64,000 bases of DNA from Paenibacillus sp. XY044. Its GTDB lineage: Bacteria; Bacillota; Bacilli; Paenibacillales; Paenibacillaceae. The stretch is from the NCBI RefSeq assembly GCF_002257645.1, contig NZ_NQMO01000007.1, positions 372,001-436,000 of the forward strand, given 5' to 3'. Below, one piece after another: positions 36,071-44,805 of the stretch; position 1 is the first letter of the stretch; each line of letters starts with the position of its first letter. A program made the translations under genes and the position numbers. The notes below the pieces were generated by a model. That model ran no database searches and had not been told where the DNA came from. It saw only the letters and a list, made by a program, of their open reading frames with translations.

Positions 36071-37294
36071 TTGCATGTGAACAGTTCGTCCGTGCTTCAT
36101 AACCGCTCGTTCTTGCGCTTATGGATCGCACGGATTTTCTCGGCAAGCGCTTTTCAAATCCTGTCCGTCGCCATTGGTTGGCAGATGTACGCCCTTACGG
36201 GCAGTGCCTTTCAACTCGGACTCGTCGGCCTTGCCCAGTTTTTGCCCATGCTGCTGCTAACGCTGCCGGCCGGGCAGACAGCGGATCGATATGATCGCCG
36301 TACCATCGTCTATATCTGCCAACTGATGGAGAGCGTCGTCGTCGTCTTGCTCGTCATCAGCAGCATGGAGGGCTGGATCCACTCTATTCATTTGTTGATC
36401 GCCGCTGCCATTCTCGGCGCTTGCCGTACCTTTGAAGGTCCGGCTTCGGCCGCGCTCGTGCCGGATATCGTCGACCGCGAGCAGCTTCCGCAGGCAGCCG
36501 CCTGGTCCGCCTCGGGAATGCAAACGGCGATGATCGTCGGCCCGTCGCTCGGAGGCGTACTCGTCATCTGGGGCATCTCCACCGCCTATATGACAACGCT
36601 GATCGCGCTCCTGGTATCCGTCGGGTTGATCTTCTTCGTCAAGACCGTCCATTTCGTTAAGAAGCTGGATTCCGTCGGCATAGAAACCTTCTTCAGCGGC
36701 CTGCGGTTCGTATTCGCCCGTAAAATCATCCTCGGCACGATTTCGCTCGACCTGTTCGCCGTTCTGCTCGGCGGCGCGACGGCATTGCTGCCGATCTTTG
36801 CCGATGAAATCCTGAAGACCGGTTCGGTCGGCCTCGGCCTGCTCCGCTCCGCGCCAGCCGTTGGCGCGATTGTTGTTTCGCTGATCCTAACGCGTGTTTC
36901 GCTTGAAAAAGCCATCGGCAAGACGTTGTTTGCCTCGCTCGTGGTTTTTGCCTTGGCGACGGTCCTGTTTGGCATCTCCCACAGCCTCTGGCTTTCGCTC
37001 TGCGCGTTGTTCCTTATCGGCGCATCCGACGTCGTGAGCGTCGTTATCCGTTCAACGCTCGTACAGGTTAACACGCCCCAGGATATGCAGGGTCGTGTCA
37101 ATGCCGTAAACTCGCTGTTTATCGGTACCTCAAACCAGCTGGGCGAATTCGAATCCGGTACGATGGCCGGGTTGGTTGGAGCCGTGCCGGCGACCATCAT
37201 CGGCGGCCTTGGTACCCTAGCCGTTGCCGTCATCTGGATGTACTGGCTTTTCCCTGTTCTTCGGAACCTGAAAAAGTATTCGACGGAGGCCTGA
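36071..37294 (+). CDS. MFS transporter (DHA3/enterobactin-exporter-like)
   Basis: 407-aa major facilitator with about 12 helices. The loop 2-3 motif appears as AGQTADRYDRRTIVYI, and RFVFARKIILGTISLDLFAVLLGG plus TPQDMQGRVNAVNSLFIGTSNQLGEFESG match the EntS/DUF894 group of exporters of siderophores or drugs. The start is a TTG (AAAGG about 10 nt upstream) with a GTG two codons on as the alternative. Noticeably more GC-rich than its neighbours, which may reflect transfer. A repeat-derived hairpin follows as terminator. Confidence 0.83.
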   Translation: MHVNSSSVLHNRSFLRLWIARIFSASAFQILSVAIGWQMYALTGSAFQLGLVGLAQFLPMLLLTLPAGQTADRYDRRTIVYICQLMESVVVVLLVISSMEGWIHSIHLLIAAAILGACRTFEGPASAALVPDIVDREQLPQAAAWSASGMQTAMIVGPSLGGVLVIWGISTAYMTTLIALLVSVGLIFFVKTVHFVKKLDSVGIETFFSGLRFVFARKIILGTISLDLFAVLLGGATALLPIFADEILKTGSVGLGLLRSAPAVGAIVVSLILTRVSLEKAIGKTLFASLVVFALATVLFGISHSLWLSLCALFLIGASDVVSVVIRSTLVQVNTPQDMQGRVNAVNSLFIGTSNQLGEFESGTMAGLVGAVPATIIGGLGTLAVAVIWMYWLFPVLRNLKKYSTEA

Positions 37295-37321
37295 TGATCA
37301 TACGTATCATAAGCTAAATTT

Positions 37322-37390
37322 GCCCCTGTTAACGCAACAACGACAGCCGATCAATCGGCTGCCGTTGTTTTTTTGATTGAGCTATCGTTA
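37322..37390 (+). repeat. Two-copy intergenic repeat, copy A (terminator of the MFS gene)
   Basis: CAACGACAGCCGA and TCGGCTGCCGTTG form a strong hairpin followed by TTTTTTTGATTGAGCTATCGTTAACG. The stretch shares its whole order with copy B at 61782-61860, where a second hairpin is complete. Here it lies 28 nt after the MFS stop and serves as its terminator. Confidence 0.7.
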
Positions 37391-37416
37391 ACGTGCATCG
37401 CTTTCAGAAACACTTC

Positions 37417-37637
37417 TTAGCGGTATTGATTGCCTAGATATTCCGTAAATCTGCGTAAATGCCTCACTTCCAATTGATCGGTCTCGGAGAGAAAATCCTT
37501 GGATGGACACGGCAGTAAGCTTCCTCGATGATATTTTCAAGAACGAAATGGTACTTGGCGTTATCCGGATAATTTTTCTCTATAAAAGAGGCCATGGTCA
37601 AAAAGATCGTAATCGTTCTCTGCTGGATATCAAAGAT
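37417..37637 (-). pseudogene. 3' remnant of an unidentified gene, frameshifted
   Basis: On the minus strand one frame reads FDIQQRTITIFLTMASFIEK then NYPDNAKYHFVLENIIEEAY before it runs into a stop, and the neighbouring frame continues KDFLSETDQLEVRHLRRF then TEYLGNQYR to the TAA at 37417-37419. Together they look like the acidic, helical C-terminal half of a small soluble protein split by a frameshift near 37490-37515. The 5' part is missing: the frame enters the end of the glutaredoxin gene at 37630-37637. Family not recognised. Confidence 0.5.
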
Positions 37638-37878
37638 TCATTTTGAGCAAATTACTAATTTCGCTGAAATTTTCTGCAAATCCAACGAACACTTTATCGT
37701 CAATAAGAATGGTCGGGACCATTTGTTTTCCTGTCAGTTTTTTAACCTCTACTGCATATTCAAGGTTTTCTTCGCAATTATACTCCACATAAGGAACGTT
37801 TTGCTCTGTAAAGTATCGCTTCGCATGATTGCAATCACTGCAGGTAGGAATCGTGTAGATTTTTACGTTAGCGGACAT
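37630..37878 (-). CDS. Glutaredoxin-like thiol-disulfide protein
   Basis: 82-aa thioredoxin-fold protein with active-site C13-S-D-C16 (PTCSDCNHAKRYF), cis-Pro in QMVPTILIDD and a GFAE C-terminal segment. It probably reduces disulfides or binds metal in the cytosol. GGAAGTGAGGAC precedes the ATG. It sits between copZ-like and other gene remnants just downstream of copA, suggesting insertion or rearrangement; a role in copper-stress thiol repair is an inference from position. Confidence 0.83.
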   Translation of the reverse strand: MSANVKIYTIPTCSDCNHAKRYFTEQNVPYVEYNCEENLEYAVEVKKLTGKQMVPTILIDDKVFVGFAENFSEISNLLKMNL

Positions 37879-37901
37879 GTCCTCACTTCCTTTTCCCAGT
37901 A

Positions 37902-37985
37902 TTAATTCAGGACCTCATACCCTTTGCTTCGGATAACATCCTTAATATCTCCAAGGTTCAATTTGGATTCGTCGTACTTGTTTCT
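37902..37985 (-). pseudogene. 3' remnant of a CopZ-type copper chaperone gene
   Basis: The last 27 codons of a heavy-metal-associated domain plus TAA (37902-37904): NKYDESKLNLGDIKDVIRSK then GYEVLN. It aligns with the C terminus of the intact CopZ at 44806 (FDETKLTESKIKETIEEQGYDVV). The metal-binding half with MxCxxC is absent and no start or ribosome site precedes it; the fragment begins 10 nt after the copA stop. A second copZ once followed copA in the usual copA-copZ order and has been truncated. Confidence 0.7.
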
Positions 37986-37995
37986 GCGGCAATGG

Positions 37996-40431
37996 TTAGC
38001 TGCGTACTTTTACACGCTGCAGCCGAAGTGCATTCAGTACAACGGATACGGAGCTTAGAGCCATTGCTGCTCCCGCAACCCAAGGTGCCAACAGCCCGAT
38101 GGCGGCGATCGGAATGCCTAGAGTGTTATAACCAAGCGCCCAGAATAAATTTTGGCGGATGTTACTCATCGTTCTACGGCTCATATAGATGGCGTCCGGA
38201 ATACTCGTCAGATCGCCACGCATCAAGGTCACATCGGCCGCCTCCATAGCAACATCTGTACCTGTTCCAATAGCCATTCCTATGTCGGCTGTGGCTAATG
38301 CCGGAGCATCGTTAATGCCATCACCCACCATGGCTACGGTTTTTCCTTGGGCCTGCAGTGCTTTAACTTCTTCTGCTTTTCCCTCAGGCAATACTTCTGC
38401 ACGTACATGATCAATGCCAACCTGGGCAGCGATCGCTTTGGCTGTTCGCTCATTATCACCCGTGATCATGATCACCTGAATACCCATTCCTTTTAAGCGC
38501 TGGACAGCTTCTTTAGAAGTCTCTTTGATGGTATCCGCCACCGCAACCATGCCGGCATATTGTTTATCGATCGCAACAAGCATCGCTGTTTTACCCGTTT
38601 CTTCTAGACTAGACATGGTAGCGTAGGCATGCATAGCATCTACATCGTATTTTTCCATCAAACGTCGAGTGCCGATCAGCAGTTCTTTTCCTTCAACGAC
38701 AGCCTGGATTCCATAGCCTGGAATGGCTTCAAATGCTTCTGTTCCAGGAAGGGAAATATTGCGTTCCTGAATGCCGGTAACAATTGCTTCGGCTAAAGGG
38801 TGCTCCGAGTTTTTCTCCGCAGCGCCGACGAATCTAAGGAAGTCCACTTCGTCCAATTCTGAGAGCACATCCGTAAGTTCGGGTTTACCTTTCGTTACCG
38901 TACCTGTTTTATCCAGGATAATGGCGTCAATCTTATGAGTTTGTTCAAGGTGTTCTCCGCCTTTAAACAGGATCCCGAGTTCTGCAGCACGACCTGACCC
39001 GGCCATAATCGATGTTGGAGTTGCCAACCCGAGCGCACATGGGCAGGCAATAACCAGGATGGCGATTGCTTTTTCCAAGGCCTCTGCAAACTCGCCAGGT
39101 GTGACCAGGAAATACCAGACGAAGAAAGCGACCACCGCAATACCTACGACAATGGGAACAAAGATACCGGAGATCACGTCTGCCACCCGCTGAATCGGGG
39201 CTTTGGAACCCTGGGCTTCTTCAACCACTTTAATAATCTGGGCCAGCGCAGTCTCCTTGCCGACTTTGGTTGCTTTAATACGGAGCATGCCATTTTTATT
39301 GATGGTCGCTCCAATGACGTTATCTCCGGCGTTCTTTTCGACGGGTAAGCTTTCACCGGTTAACATGGATTCGTCCACCGAGGATGTTCCTTCCAGCACC
39401 ACGCCATCAACCGGAACTTTGTCTCCGGGCCGTACAAGAACCATGTCCCCGACAATCACTTCATCCACCGGAATCGTAATTTCCTGACCATCGCGTACAA
39501 CCCGTGCCGTCTTCGCCTGGAGTCCCATCAGGGACTTGATGGCTTCGGAAGTCCGGCCCTTGGCCAGCGATTCGAACAGCTTACCCATGATGACTAAAGT
39601 GATCAGGATCGCACTTGTTTCATAGTACAGGGATGGACCGTGGTGAGCGTTCGCTCCTGCAGTGAACCAGTCAATCGTCAGGTACAGACTGTAGAAATAA
39701 GCAGCTGAAGTCCCTAGCGATACCAACACGTCCATATTGGCGCTTCCGTTTCGGAGTGCCTTATAGGCCCCCACATAAAACTGTTTTCCGACATAAAATT
39801 GGACCGGTGTTGCTAAAATGAGCTGAAACCATGGGTTCATCAAAATTTCCGGCATATAGATCCACGAGGTGAACGAAAAGTGCGCCACCATACTCCACAG
39901 CAACGGAAGGGACAAGATTGCCGATAAAAGCAGCAATCGTTTTTGATGCTTAATTTCTTGTTTCCGGTGGTCGACCGTTTTCTTGTTATCTTGCTTCGTT
40001 ATCGCTTTATATCCGAGCTGTTTGACTTTATTCTGCATATCAGAAACGGAGACTTCGGCTGGCGAATACTCGACTCTTGCCGTTTCCATCGCAAAGTTGA
40101 CGGATGCATTGGTAACCCCGGGAAGTTTGCTCAAGCCTTTTTCTATGCGGTTAGCACAGGCAGCGCATGTCATCCCTTCGAGGTTAAAATCAACGACTTC
40201 TTTCGCCGTATCATACCCAAGTTTTTTAATCGTTTCCTCCAACTTATCGACGCCTACCTTGCCTGGATCAAACGTTACACTTGCTTTTTCCAGGGCAAAG
40301 TTCACGTTTGCTGAAGAGACGCCTTCCAGTTTATTCAATCCTTTTTCAATGCGATTGGCGCATGCAGCACAAGTCATTCCTGTAATTTGCAGCGTGGTTT
40401 GCTTACTTTCTTTTCCGGTTACGGCTTCCAT
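37996..40431 (-). CDS. copA: Copper-exporting P1B-type ATPase
   Basis: 811-aa membrane ATPase that exports Cu(I). Two N-terminal heavy-metal domains carry GMTCAAC motifs (C21/C24 and C89/C92). The membrane part has the CPC ion site in IACPCALGLATPTS. The catalytic loop has DKTGTVTKG (phosphorylated Asp), a TGES actuator motif (MLTGESLPVEK), SEHPLAEA (HP motif) and GDGINDAPALA. AGGAGTGATG precedes the ATG. Its promoter at 40553-40582 carries a CsoR-type operator. Single gene, with copZ remnants downstream. Confidence 0.96.
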   Translation of the reverse strand: MEAVTGKESKQTTLQITGMTCAACANRIEKGLNKLEGVSSANVNFALEKASVTFDPGKVGVDKLEETIKKLGYDTAKEVVDFNLEGMTCAACANRIEKGLSKLPGVTNASVNFAMETARVEYSPAEVSVSDMQNKVKQLGYKAITKQDNKKTVDHRKQEIKHQKRLLLLSAILSLPLLWSMVAHFSFTSWIYMPEILMNPWFQLILATPVQFYVGKQFYVGAYKALRNGSANMDVLVSLGTSAAYFYSLYLTIDWFTAGANAHHGPSLYYETSAILITLVIMGKLFESLAKGRTSEAIKSLMGLQAKTARVVRDGQEITIPVDEVIVGDMVLVRPGDKVPVDGVVLEGTSSVDESMLTGESLPVEKNAGDNVIGATINKNGMLRIKATKVGKETALAQIIKVVEEAQGSKAPIQRVADVISGIFVPIVVGIAVVAFFVWYFLVTPGEFAEALEKAIAILVIACPCALGLATPTSIMAGSGRAAELGILFKGGEHLEQTHKIDAIILDKTGTVTKGKPELTDVLSELDEVDFLRFVGAAEKNSEHPLAEAIVTGIQERNISLPGTEAFEAIPGYGIQAVVEGKELLIGTRRLMEKYDVDAMHAYATMSSLEETGKTAMLVAIDKQYAGMVAVADTIKETSKEAVQRLKGMGIQVIMITGDNERTAKAIAAQVGIDHVRAEVLPEGKAEEVKALQAQGKTVAMVGDGINDAPALATADIGMAIGTGTDVAMEAADVTLMRGDLTSIPDAIYMSRRTMSNIRQNLFWALGYNTLGIPIAAIGLLAPWVAGAAMALSSVSVVLNALRLQRVKVRS

Positions 40432-40552
40432 CTTTCATCACTCCTAGAGGATAATGGCAAAATGCATTCATGGTTTAGAGATTGCACGATATAGCTTTTT
40501 GTCATGAGATTTATTTTTTGATTCTTTGATTCCAATCGGCTTCCTTGAATTT

Positions 40553-40582
40553 AGTATACCCCCCTACCCTATTTTAAGTCAA
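40553..40582 (-). promoter_or_regulatory. copA promoter with CsoR-type operator
   Basis: Minus-strand TTGACT (complement of 40577-40582) and TATACT (40553-40558) with an 18-nt spacer that reads as an AGGGTAGGGGGG tract. The C-rich strand shows TATACCCCCCTACCCTATT, the same pattern as at csoR, the DHA2 exporter and copZ. Confidence 0.75.
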
Positions 40583-40603
40583 CACTTTTTTGATTTTTTT
40601 TGT

Positions 40604-40622
40604 GTACCCCAGTACCCTATAT
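40604..40622. promoter_or_regulatory. Second CsoR-like site upstream of copA
   Basis: GTACCCCAGTACCCTATAT resembles the operator core but lies 22 nt upstream of the copA -35 box, so it may be an auxiliary site or a degenerate copy. No -10/-35 pair accompanies it. Confidence 0.4.
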
Positions 40623-40632
40623 GATAATCAAA

Positions 40633-40658
40633 ATAAAAAAGCAGCGTGGTGGCTGCCT
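40633..40658 (-). terminator. csoR terminator
   Basis: GCAGC (40641-40645)/GCTGC (40652-40656) hairpin with TTTTTTATTTT following on the minus strand, immediately after the csoR stop. Confidence 0.75.
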
Positions 40659-40670
40659 TTTAAAGGTTTT

Positions 40671-41021
40671 TTATTTCATTAGTTTATTCATCGTTTTTAA
40701 TAACTCATCTAAAACCTCCGTGTCACCTTCCTGGATCCGATCGATAACACAGCTTTTCATGTGATGCTCCAGCAAAAGCTTACCTACCCCATTTAATGCC
40801 GATTGCACCGAAGCAATCTGATTTAAAACATCATCACAGTAAGTGTCTTTTTCGATCAGTCCTTTGATGCCGCGAATTTGCCCCTCTATTCGGTTCAACC
40901 TGGATATCATATTGTTTTTTTCTTTGTCAGAATGATGGCTCTTTCTTCCCAGTTCTTCACTGGAGCAGCACCCCGCATTATCGGTGAAGCCATTGTCTAC
41001 TGTCTCCAATTCAACACTCAT
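40671..41021 (-). CDS. csoR: Copper-sensing transcriptional repressor CsoR
   Basis: 116-aa all-helical repressor that releases DNA when it binds Cu(I). The Cu ligands follow the CsoR spacing exactly: C62 (DTYCDDV), H87 and C91 (LLLEHHMKSCVI), i.e. C-X24-H-X3-C. The start at 41021 is set by GGAGG 8 nt upstream; a TTG at 41036 is less likely. The N terminus is extended by about 30 residues with a GCC and HH pair not typical of short CsoR proteins. Its own promoter (41104-41132) carries the same operator, so autoregulation is expected. Confidence 0.93.
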   Translation of the reverse strand: MSVELETVDNGFTDNAGCCSSEELGRKSHHSDKEKNNMISRLNRIEGQIRGIKGLIEKDTYCDDVLNQIASVQSALNGVGKLLLEHHMKSCVIDRIQEGDTEVLDELLKTMNKLMK

Positions 41022-41103
41022 GGTCCCTGCCTCCAATTCTGTATAAGTTCAACACACGATTTTACGTCTACTCCATCACATGCATTATTTTTCTCTTGTC
41101 ATC

Positions 41104-41132
41104 ACTATATACCCCCCACCCCTATGAGTCAA
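41104..41132 (-). promoter_or_regulatory. csoR promoter with CsoR-type operator
   Basis: Minus strand: TTGACT (41127-41132), 17-nt spacer, TATAGT (41104-41109). The spacer is CATAGGGGTGGGGGG-like, i.e. TATACCCCCCACCCCTATG on the plus strand. About 80 nt of leader precede the start codon. Confidence 0.75.
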
Positions 41133-41168
41133 GGCGTCAAATCCCCTTAACTAAGCTTTAGAGTCAAA

Positions 41169-41195
41169 AACTTCAGCCACGAAGTGACTGAAGTT
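41169..41195 (-). terminator. DHA2 exporter terminator
   Basis: AACTTCAG...GTGAC pairing across a stable TTCG tetraloop (minus strand), followed by TTTTTGAC. It directly follows the exporter stop at 41203. Confidence 0.8.
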
Positions 41196-41202
41196 AACAA
41201 GA

Positions 41203-42648
41203 TTACATCGATTTAGACATGTCTGGACCTGTCTTCTTAGGCGAACGAATGCAGATTAGTGCCAATAAAGCACCGGCGAATGCGACGATTCCTGACCATA
41301 AGAATGCCGCCTGAAAGCCGCTGTTCAGAGCCGCCATTGGATCACCATCAGCATAAGCCGAAGTCGTTGTGGCTGAAATGGCCACCATGATCGCCAAGCT
41401 GATCGCTGAACCAATCTGGTAACTCGTATTGGCAAGCCCGGATGCAAGTCCTGCTTCCTCAGGTTTAGCTCCGTTCATGGCGCTCATCATGGAAGGAATA
41501 TAGGCCAGAGACATTCCAAGCGCTCCTAAAAGTGATGCTGGCAGCACATTGGCCAAGAAGGTTCCATCTTCTGGTGTATTCATGGAGAACAGAATCATCG
41601 AACCCCCTAACGCAGTCAAACCTATCACGATATTCGCTTTGACTCCAAACTTGGCGATGAGTTTGCCGGTAATTACAATCATGAAAATGGCGATAAGAAT
41701 GGTCATCGGAAGCAAAGCAACACCGCCGGCAAAAGCTGAAAATTTTAAGACCTGCTGCATATAGAGATTGAGGAAATACCATAGCGGAATCCATCCGCCT
41801 GATAACATTAACAAAGCGATATTACCCGCTGCGAGATTAGGCGCCTTAAAAATTCGAAGCGGTACAAGCGGTTCCTTTTTAACAGCCTGAACAATAAGGA
41901 AAAGGATAAACAGAGCTATACCTGAGATTAAAGTCCAGGTCGTCGTCGGTGCTCCCCATCCGTTATGTTCTGCAGTGACGATTCCGTACACCATTAAAAC
42001 CAAGGCCGCCGTAACAAGCACGGATCCTACGAAATCGATGCTGCCTTTTCCGCGTGTTCCTTTCGATAAGAGCCCAGGTGACAAAATTAAGGCAACAATA
42101 CCGACGGGAACGTTGATCAGGAATGTCCATTCCCAGCTTAACCACTCGGTAATGACACCGCCCAGAAATACTCCCGCGGAACCTCCTGCAGCAGCGGATG
42201 CCCCCCAGAATCCCAGTGCCTTCCCTAATTCTTTCGGATTCCCGCTAAACAACATCATAACAATCGTTAGCGCGGATGGCGCAATGAGCGCAGACCCAAA
42301 TCCTTGGAATGCTCGACCGATATTGAGTACGGTGTCGTTCCATGCTAGCCCTGCAAGTAACGAGGCTGCGGTTAGAATAAGAAACCCCCACATAAACATG
42401 CGTTTTTGTCCAAACAGATCAGACAACCGGCCTCCTAGCAATAGAAAACCCCCAAAGAAAATCACATATGCATTAAACACCCACTGTAAACTTTCTTGGG
42501 AATACCCCAGCGCTTCTTTAATGGCTGGCAAAGCTACTCCGATAATCGATGTATCCATAATCACCATAAAATTAGCAAGGCATAACAACGCGAGGGCCAT
42601 CCAGCGCCTTGGATCAGCTTGGGAAAGACCTTGAGCCTGAGTCGGCAT
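41203..42648 (-). CDS. DHA2 family MFS transporter (EmrB/QacA-like, 14 TMS)
   Basis: 481-aa drug/H+ antiporter with 14 hydrophobic segments. VIMDTSIIGVALPAI is the family motif D1, GGRLSDLFGQKRMF the loop 2-3 motif A, and SAGVFLGGVITEWLSWEWTF motif C. GGAGG precedes the ATG. It lies between csoR and the two-component genes, and its promoter carries a CsoR-type operator, so it should be induced by copper. The substrate is unknown: a copper complex, a copper-binding metabolite or a drug. Confidence 0.88.
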   Translation of the reverse strand: MPTQAQGLSQADPRRWMALALLCLANFMVIMDTSIIGVALPAIKEALGYSQESLQWVFNAYVIFFGGFLLLGGRLSDLFGQKRMFMWGFLILTAASLLAGLAWNDTVLNIGRAFQGFGSALIAPSALTIVMMLFSGNPKELGKALGFWGASAAAGGSAGVFLGGVITEWLSWEWTFLINVPVGIVALILSPGLLSKGTRGKGSIDFVGSVLVTAALVLMVYGIVTAEHNGWGAPTTTWTLISGIALFILFLIVQAVKKEPLVPLRIFKAPNLAAGNIALLMLSGGWIPLWYFLNLYMQQVLKFSAFAGGVALLPMTILIAIFMIVITGKLIAKFGVKANIVIGLTALGGSMILFSMNTPEDGTFLANVLPASLLGALGMSLAYIPSMMSAMNGAKPEEAGLASGLANTSYQIGSAISLAIMVAISATTTSAYADGDPMAALNSGFQAAFLWSGIVAFAGALLALICIRSPKKTGPDMSKSM

Positions 42649-42765
42649 TTTCGTGTTCCTCCTTTAGAGAAATAAAAACCGGTCCTTTATCTTTTTCCAC
42701 ACTCGTGACGGCCGTCAGTGAACGAGGTGTATCTTACCATAAATTCCCGGTCTTGATGAGAATAT

Positions 42766-42793
42766 AGTATAGCCCCCTACCCTATATTGTCAA
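42766..42793 (-). promoter_or_regulatory. DHA2 exporter promoter with CsoR-type operator
   Basis: Minus strand: TTGACA (42788-42793), 16-nt spacer, TATACT (42766-42771). The spacer is ATATAGGGTAGGGGGC, on the plus strand GCCCCCTACCCTATAT, the same core as at copA. It lies about 120 nt before the exporter ATG. Confidence 0.75.
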
Positions 42794-42861
42794 GCGATTT
42801 ATTTTTAGCATACGAACTAAACCAATACATGTTGGATCCTTAGGTGCCTGCAACTAAAATA

Positions 42862-42885
42862 AATAACGCCCCCATTAGGAGCGTC
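42862..42885 (-). terminator. Terminator after the histidine kinase gene
   Basis: ACGCTCC/GGGGGCGT hairpin with a TAAT loop, then TTATTTATTTTAG on the minus strand, 20 nt after the kinase stop. Confidence 0.6.
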
Positions 42886-42906
42886 AGGATTGCTGCTATA
42901 TGATCT

Positions 42907-43986
42907 TCACCTTTGTATCGGAAACTGTACGTAAAATTGTGCACCATCATCACTTTCAGCCCATATCTGCCCACCGTGGCGTTCTACCAACGTTTTGGTA
43001 ATGGCTAATCCAAGCCCTCCGCCACCCATTTTACGGTTCCGTGATTTATCTACCCGATAAAAACGCTCAAAGATGTGTGGAAGATCCATGGGTGGAATAC
43101 CTATGCCATTATCTGAAACGATTATTTGAACCACGCCTGATCGGACGGTGCCATTGACTGCAACAGTACCGCCTTCATGCGTATATTTCAATGCATTGGA
43201 TAACAGGTTCGTCCATATTTGAATAAGCCGGCTTTCATCGGCAATCACGCAAACATCGGGAATATCCTTTTTCTCCAGGTTAACCCCTTTTTGTTGAAAC
43301 GAAGGACGCATGAGGTCCATGACTTGATTCACGGATTTCTTTAAAGAGACTTGCTCAAGCATGAATTGAAAATCGATGGAATTCACGATTTGAAGCTCTT
43401 CCAAATCATGAACCAGCTGAATCAATCGATGTATTTCTTCGCGGCTGGACTGAATCCGTTCCGGGGTAGGCTCCCATATGCCGTCTTGAATAGCGGCGAG
43501 GTAACTATTCAATGTAGTTAAAGGCGTCCGCAACTCATGGGCAATATTTTCTGTCATAGAGGTTCTTAATTTTTCCTGATGCTCCAGTTGTTCAGCTAAG
43601 TGATTGATCGATGCGGCCAATTCATCCAGCTCATCTTTGGGCAAGCTTTTCAACGGGAGACGGACATCCCGTTTACCTCGGGCCATGATTAATGTAAGAT
43701 TTTTCATGCTGATTAATGGCGATGAGATCCGTTTGGCGATATACACGCTTAAAACAAATGAGACGATTATAGCTCCCCCAATCGTTAAGCCAATGGATTG
43801 TATAATCGCTTGCTCCAAGTGAGAATTCAGTGAACCGGCTGAATGCTGCGCTTCAGACATTTCGCTCCCATACATTTGAAAATGATAGTGGGTGGCATGG
43901 ATCAGAGCAATCGAAGCGATCACCAAAATAAACCCGGTATAAAAAATTAGAACCGCGCTTAAACGAAAAGATAATGTACGTTTCAT
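42907..43986 (-). CDS. Two-component sensor histidine kinase
   Basis: 359-aa classic membrane kinase. Helices at about 10-32 and 58-85 enclose a very short extracytoplasmic loop, then HAMP (RISSPLISMKNL), HisKA with phospho-acceptor His in ENIAHELRTPL, and HATPase (N-box IQIWTNLLSNALKY, G1 VSDNGIGIP, F FERFYRVD, G2 GGGGLGLAI). Its ATG overlaps the response-regulator stop as ATGA. The small sensor loop suggests detection of metal or membrane stress; copper is inferred from context. Confidence 0.9.
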   Translation of the reverse strand: MKRTLSFRLSAVLIFYTGFILVIASIALIHATHYHFQMYGSEMSEAQHSAGSLNSHLEQAIIQSIGLTIGGAIIVSFVLSVYIAKRISSPLISMKNLTLIMARGKRDVRLPLKSLPKDELDELAASINHLAEQLEHQEKLRTSMTENIAHELRTPLTTLNSYLAAIQDGIWEPTPERIQSSREEIHRLIQLVHDLEELQIVNSIDFQFMLEQVSLKKSVNQVMDLMRPSFQQKGVNLEKKDIPDVCVIADESRLIQIWTNLLSNALKYTHEGGTVAVNGTVRSGVVQIIVSDNGIGIPPMDLPHIFERFYRVDKSRNRKMGGGGLGLAITKTLVERHGGQIWAESDDGAQFYVQFPIQR

Positions 43987-44675
43987 AAGTTCCCCCCATT
44001 AAAACGGTACCCTGCACCAAAAACAGTCCGGATGAATAAGGGGTTCTTGGAGTCCTCTTCCACTTTTTGACGCAAATTTTTAATATGCTGATCAATAATA
44101 CGTGAATCTCCATCAAATTCAAACCCCATAACGAGTTCAATCAATTCCTCCCGGGTGAACGTACGCTCCGAGTTTCTCGCCATGACTAAAAGCAGTTTAT
44201 ATTCGGATGGGGTTAAACTGATGGGCTCATGTTGAACGAAGACCTGTTTCGCATGGCTATCAATGGTCAAACGTCCTTTGCCGTATTCTAATCGATCGGC
44301 CAGAAGTTCTTGCTGGTTGGTTCGCCTGAGCACAGTGCGAATCCTGGCTATGAGTTCCTCAGGATCGAACGGCTTCACAACATAATCGTCTGCCCCAACA
44401 GACAATCCATGAATACGATTTGCAATGGACGATTTAGCAGTCAGCATAATTATTGGAATGGGATAAGTTGTTCGAATCTTCTGGCATAGATCCTCTCCGT
44501 TCATGTCCGGAAGCATAAGATCCAATAAAACCAAATCAAATGGTTGATTGGCTAATTCATTCCATGCACGATCTCCAGTCTCCGCTTCGTGCGCTTCAAA
44601 TCCTTCTCTATTTAAATAAGCAAGGATGACTTCCCTGATCTTCTCCTCATCTTCAACAACTAAAATCCTTCGCAT
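43983..44675 (-). CDS. OmpR/PhoB-type response regulator
   Basis: 230-aa DNA-binding regulator. The receiver has VVEDEE, phospho-acceptor Asp in VLLDLMLP, Thr in MLTAKS and Lys in VVKPFDPEE; the C-terminal winged helix shows LTPSEYKLLLVMARNSERTFTREELI and RIIDQHIKNLRQKVE. The ATG at 44675 follows GGAGGGACTC. It lies 130 nt after copZ across a hairpin, so it may be read through from the copper-controlled copZ promoter. Targets unknown; the divergent oxidase and nearby lipoprotein are candidates. Confidence 0.91.
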   Translation of the reverse strand: MRRILVVEDEEKIREVILAYLNREGFEAHEAETGDRAWNELANQPFDLVLLDLMLPDMNGEDLCQKIRTTYPIPIIMLTAKSSIANRIHGLSVGADDYVVKPFDPEELIARIRTVLRRTNQQELLADRLEYGKGRLTIDSHAKQVFVQHEPISLTPSEYKLLLVMARNSERTFTREELIELVMGFEFDGDSRIIDQHIKNLRQKVEEDSKNPLFIRTVFGAGYRFNGGNL

Positions 44676-44756
44676 GAGTCCCTCCAAACGTTGCCGATAT
44701 GACTTGTCCTGGTTTTCCTTCAAACCGTCTTCTCCACATAGGTTCTTAACATAGCG

Positions 44757-44785
44757 AGAGGTACCAAGTTTTCCTTGGTACCTCT
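44757..44785 (-). other. Hairpin between copZ and the response regulator
   Basis: GAGGTACCAAG and CTTGGTACCTC form an 11-bp perfect stem with a TTTTC loop, but no T run follows on the minus strand. Read-through, processing or attenuation is more likely than full termination. Confidence 0.5.
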
Positions 44786-44805
44786 TCTATCCCTTCAAAA
44801 GTTGC

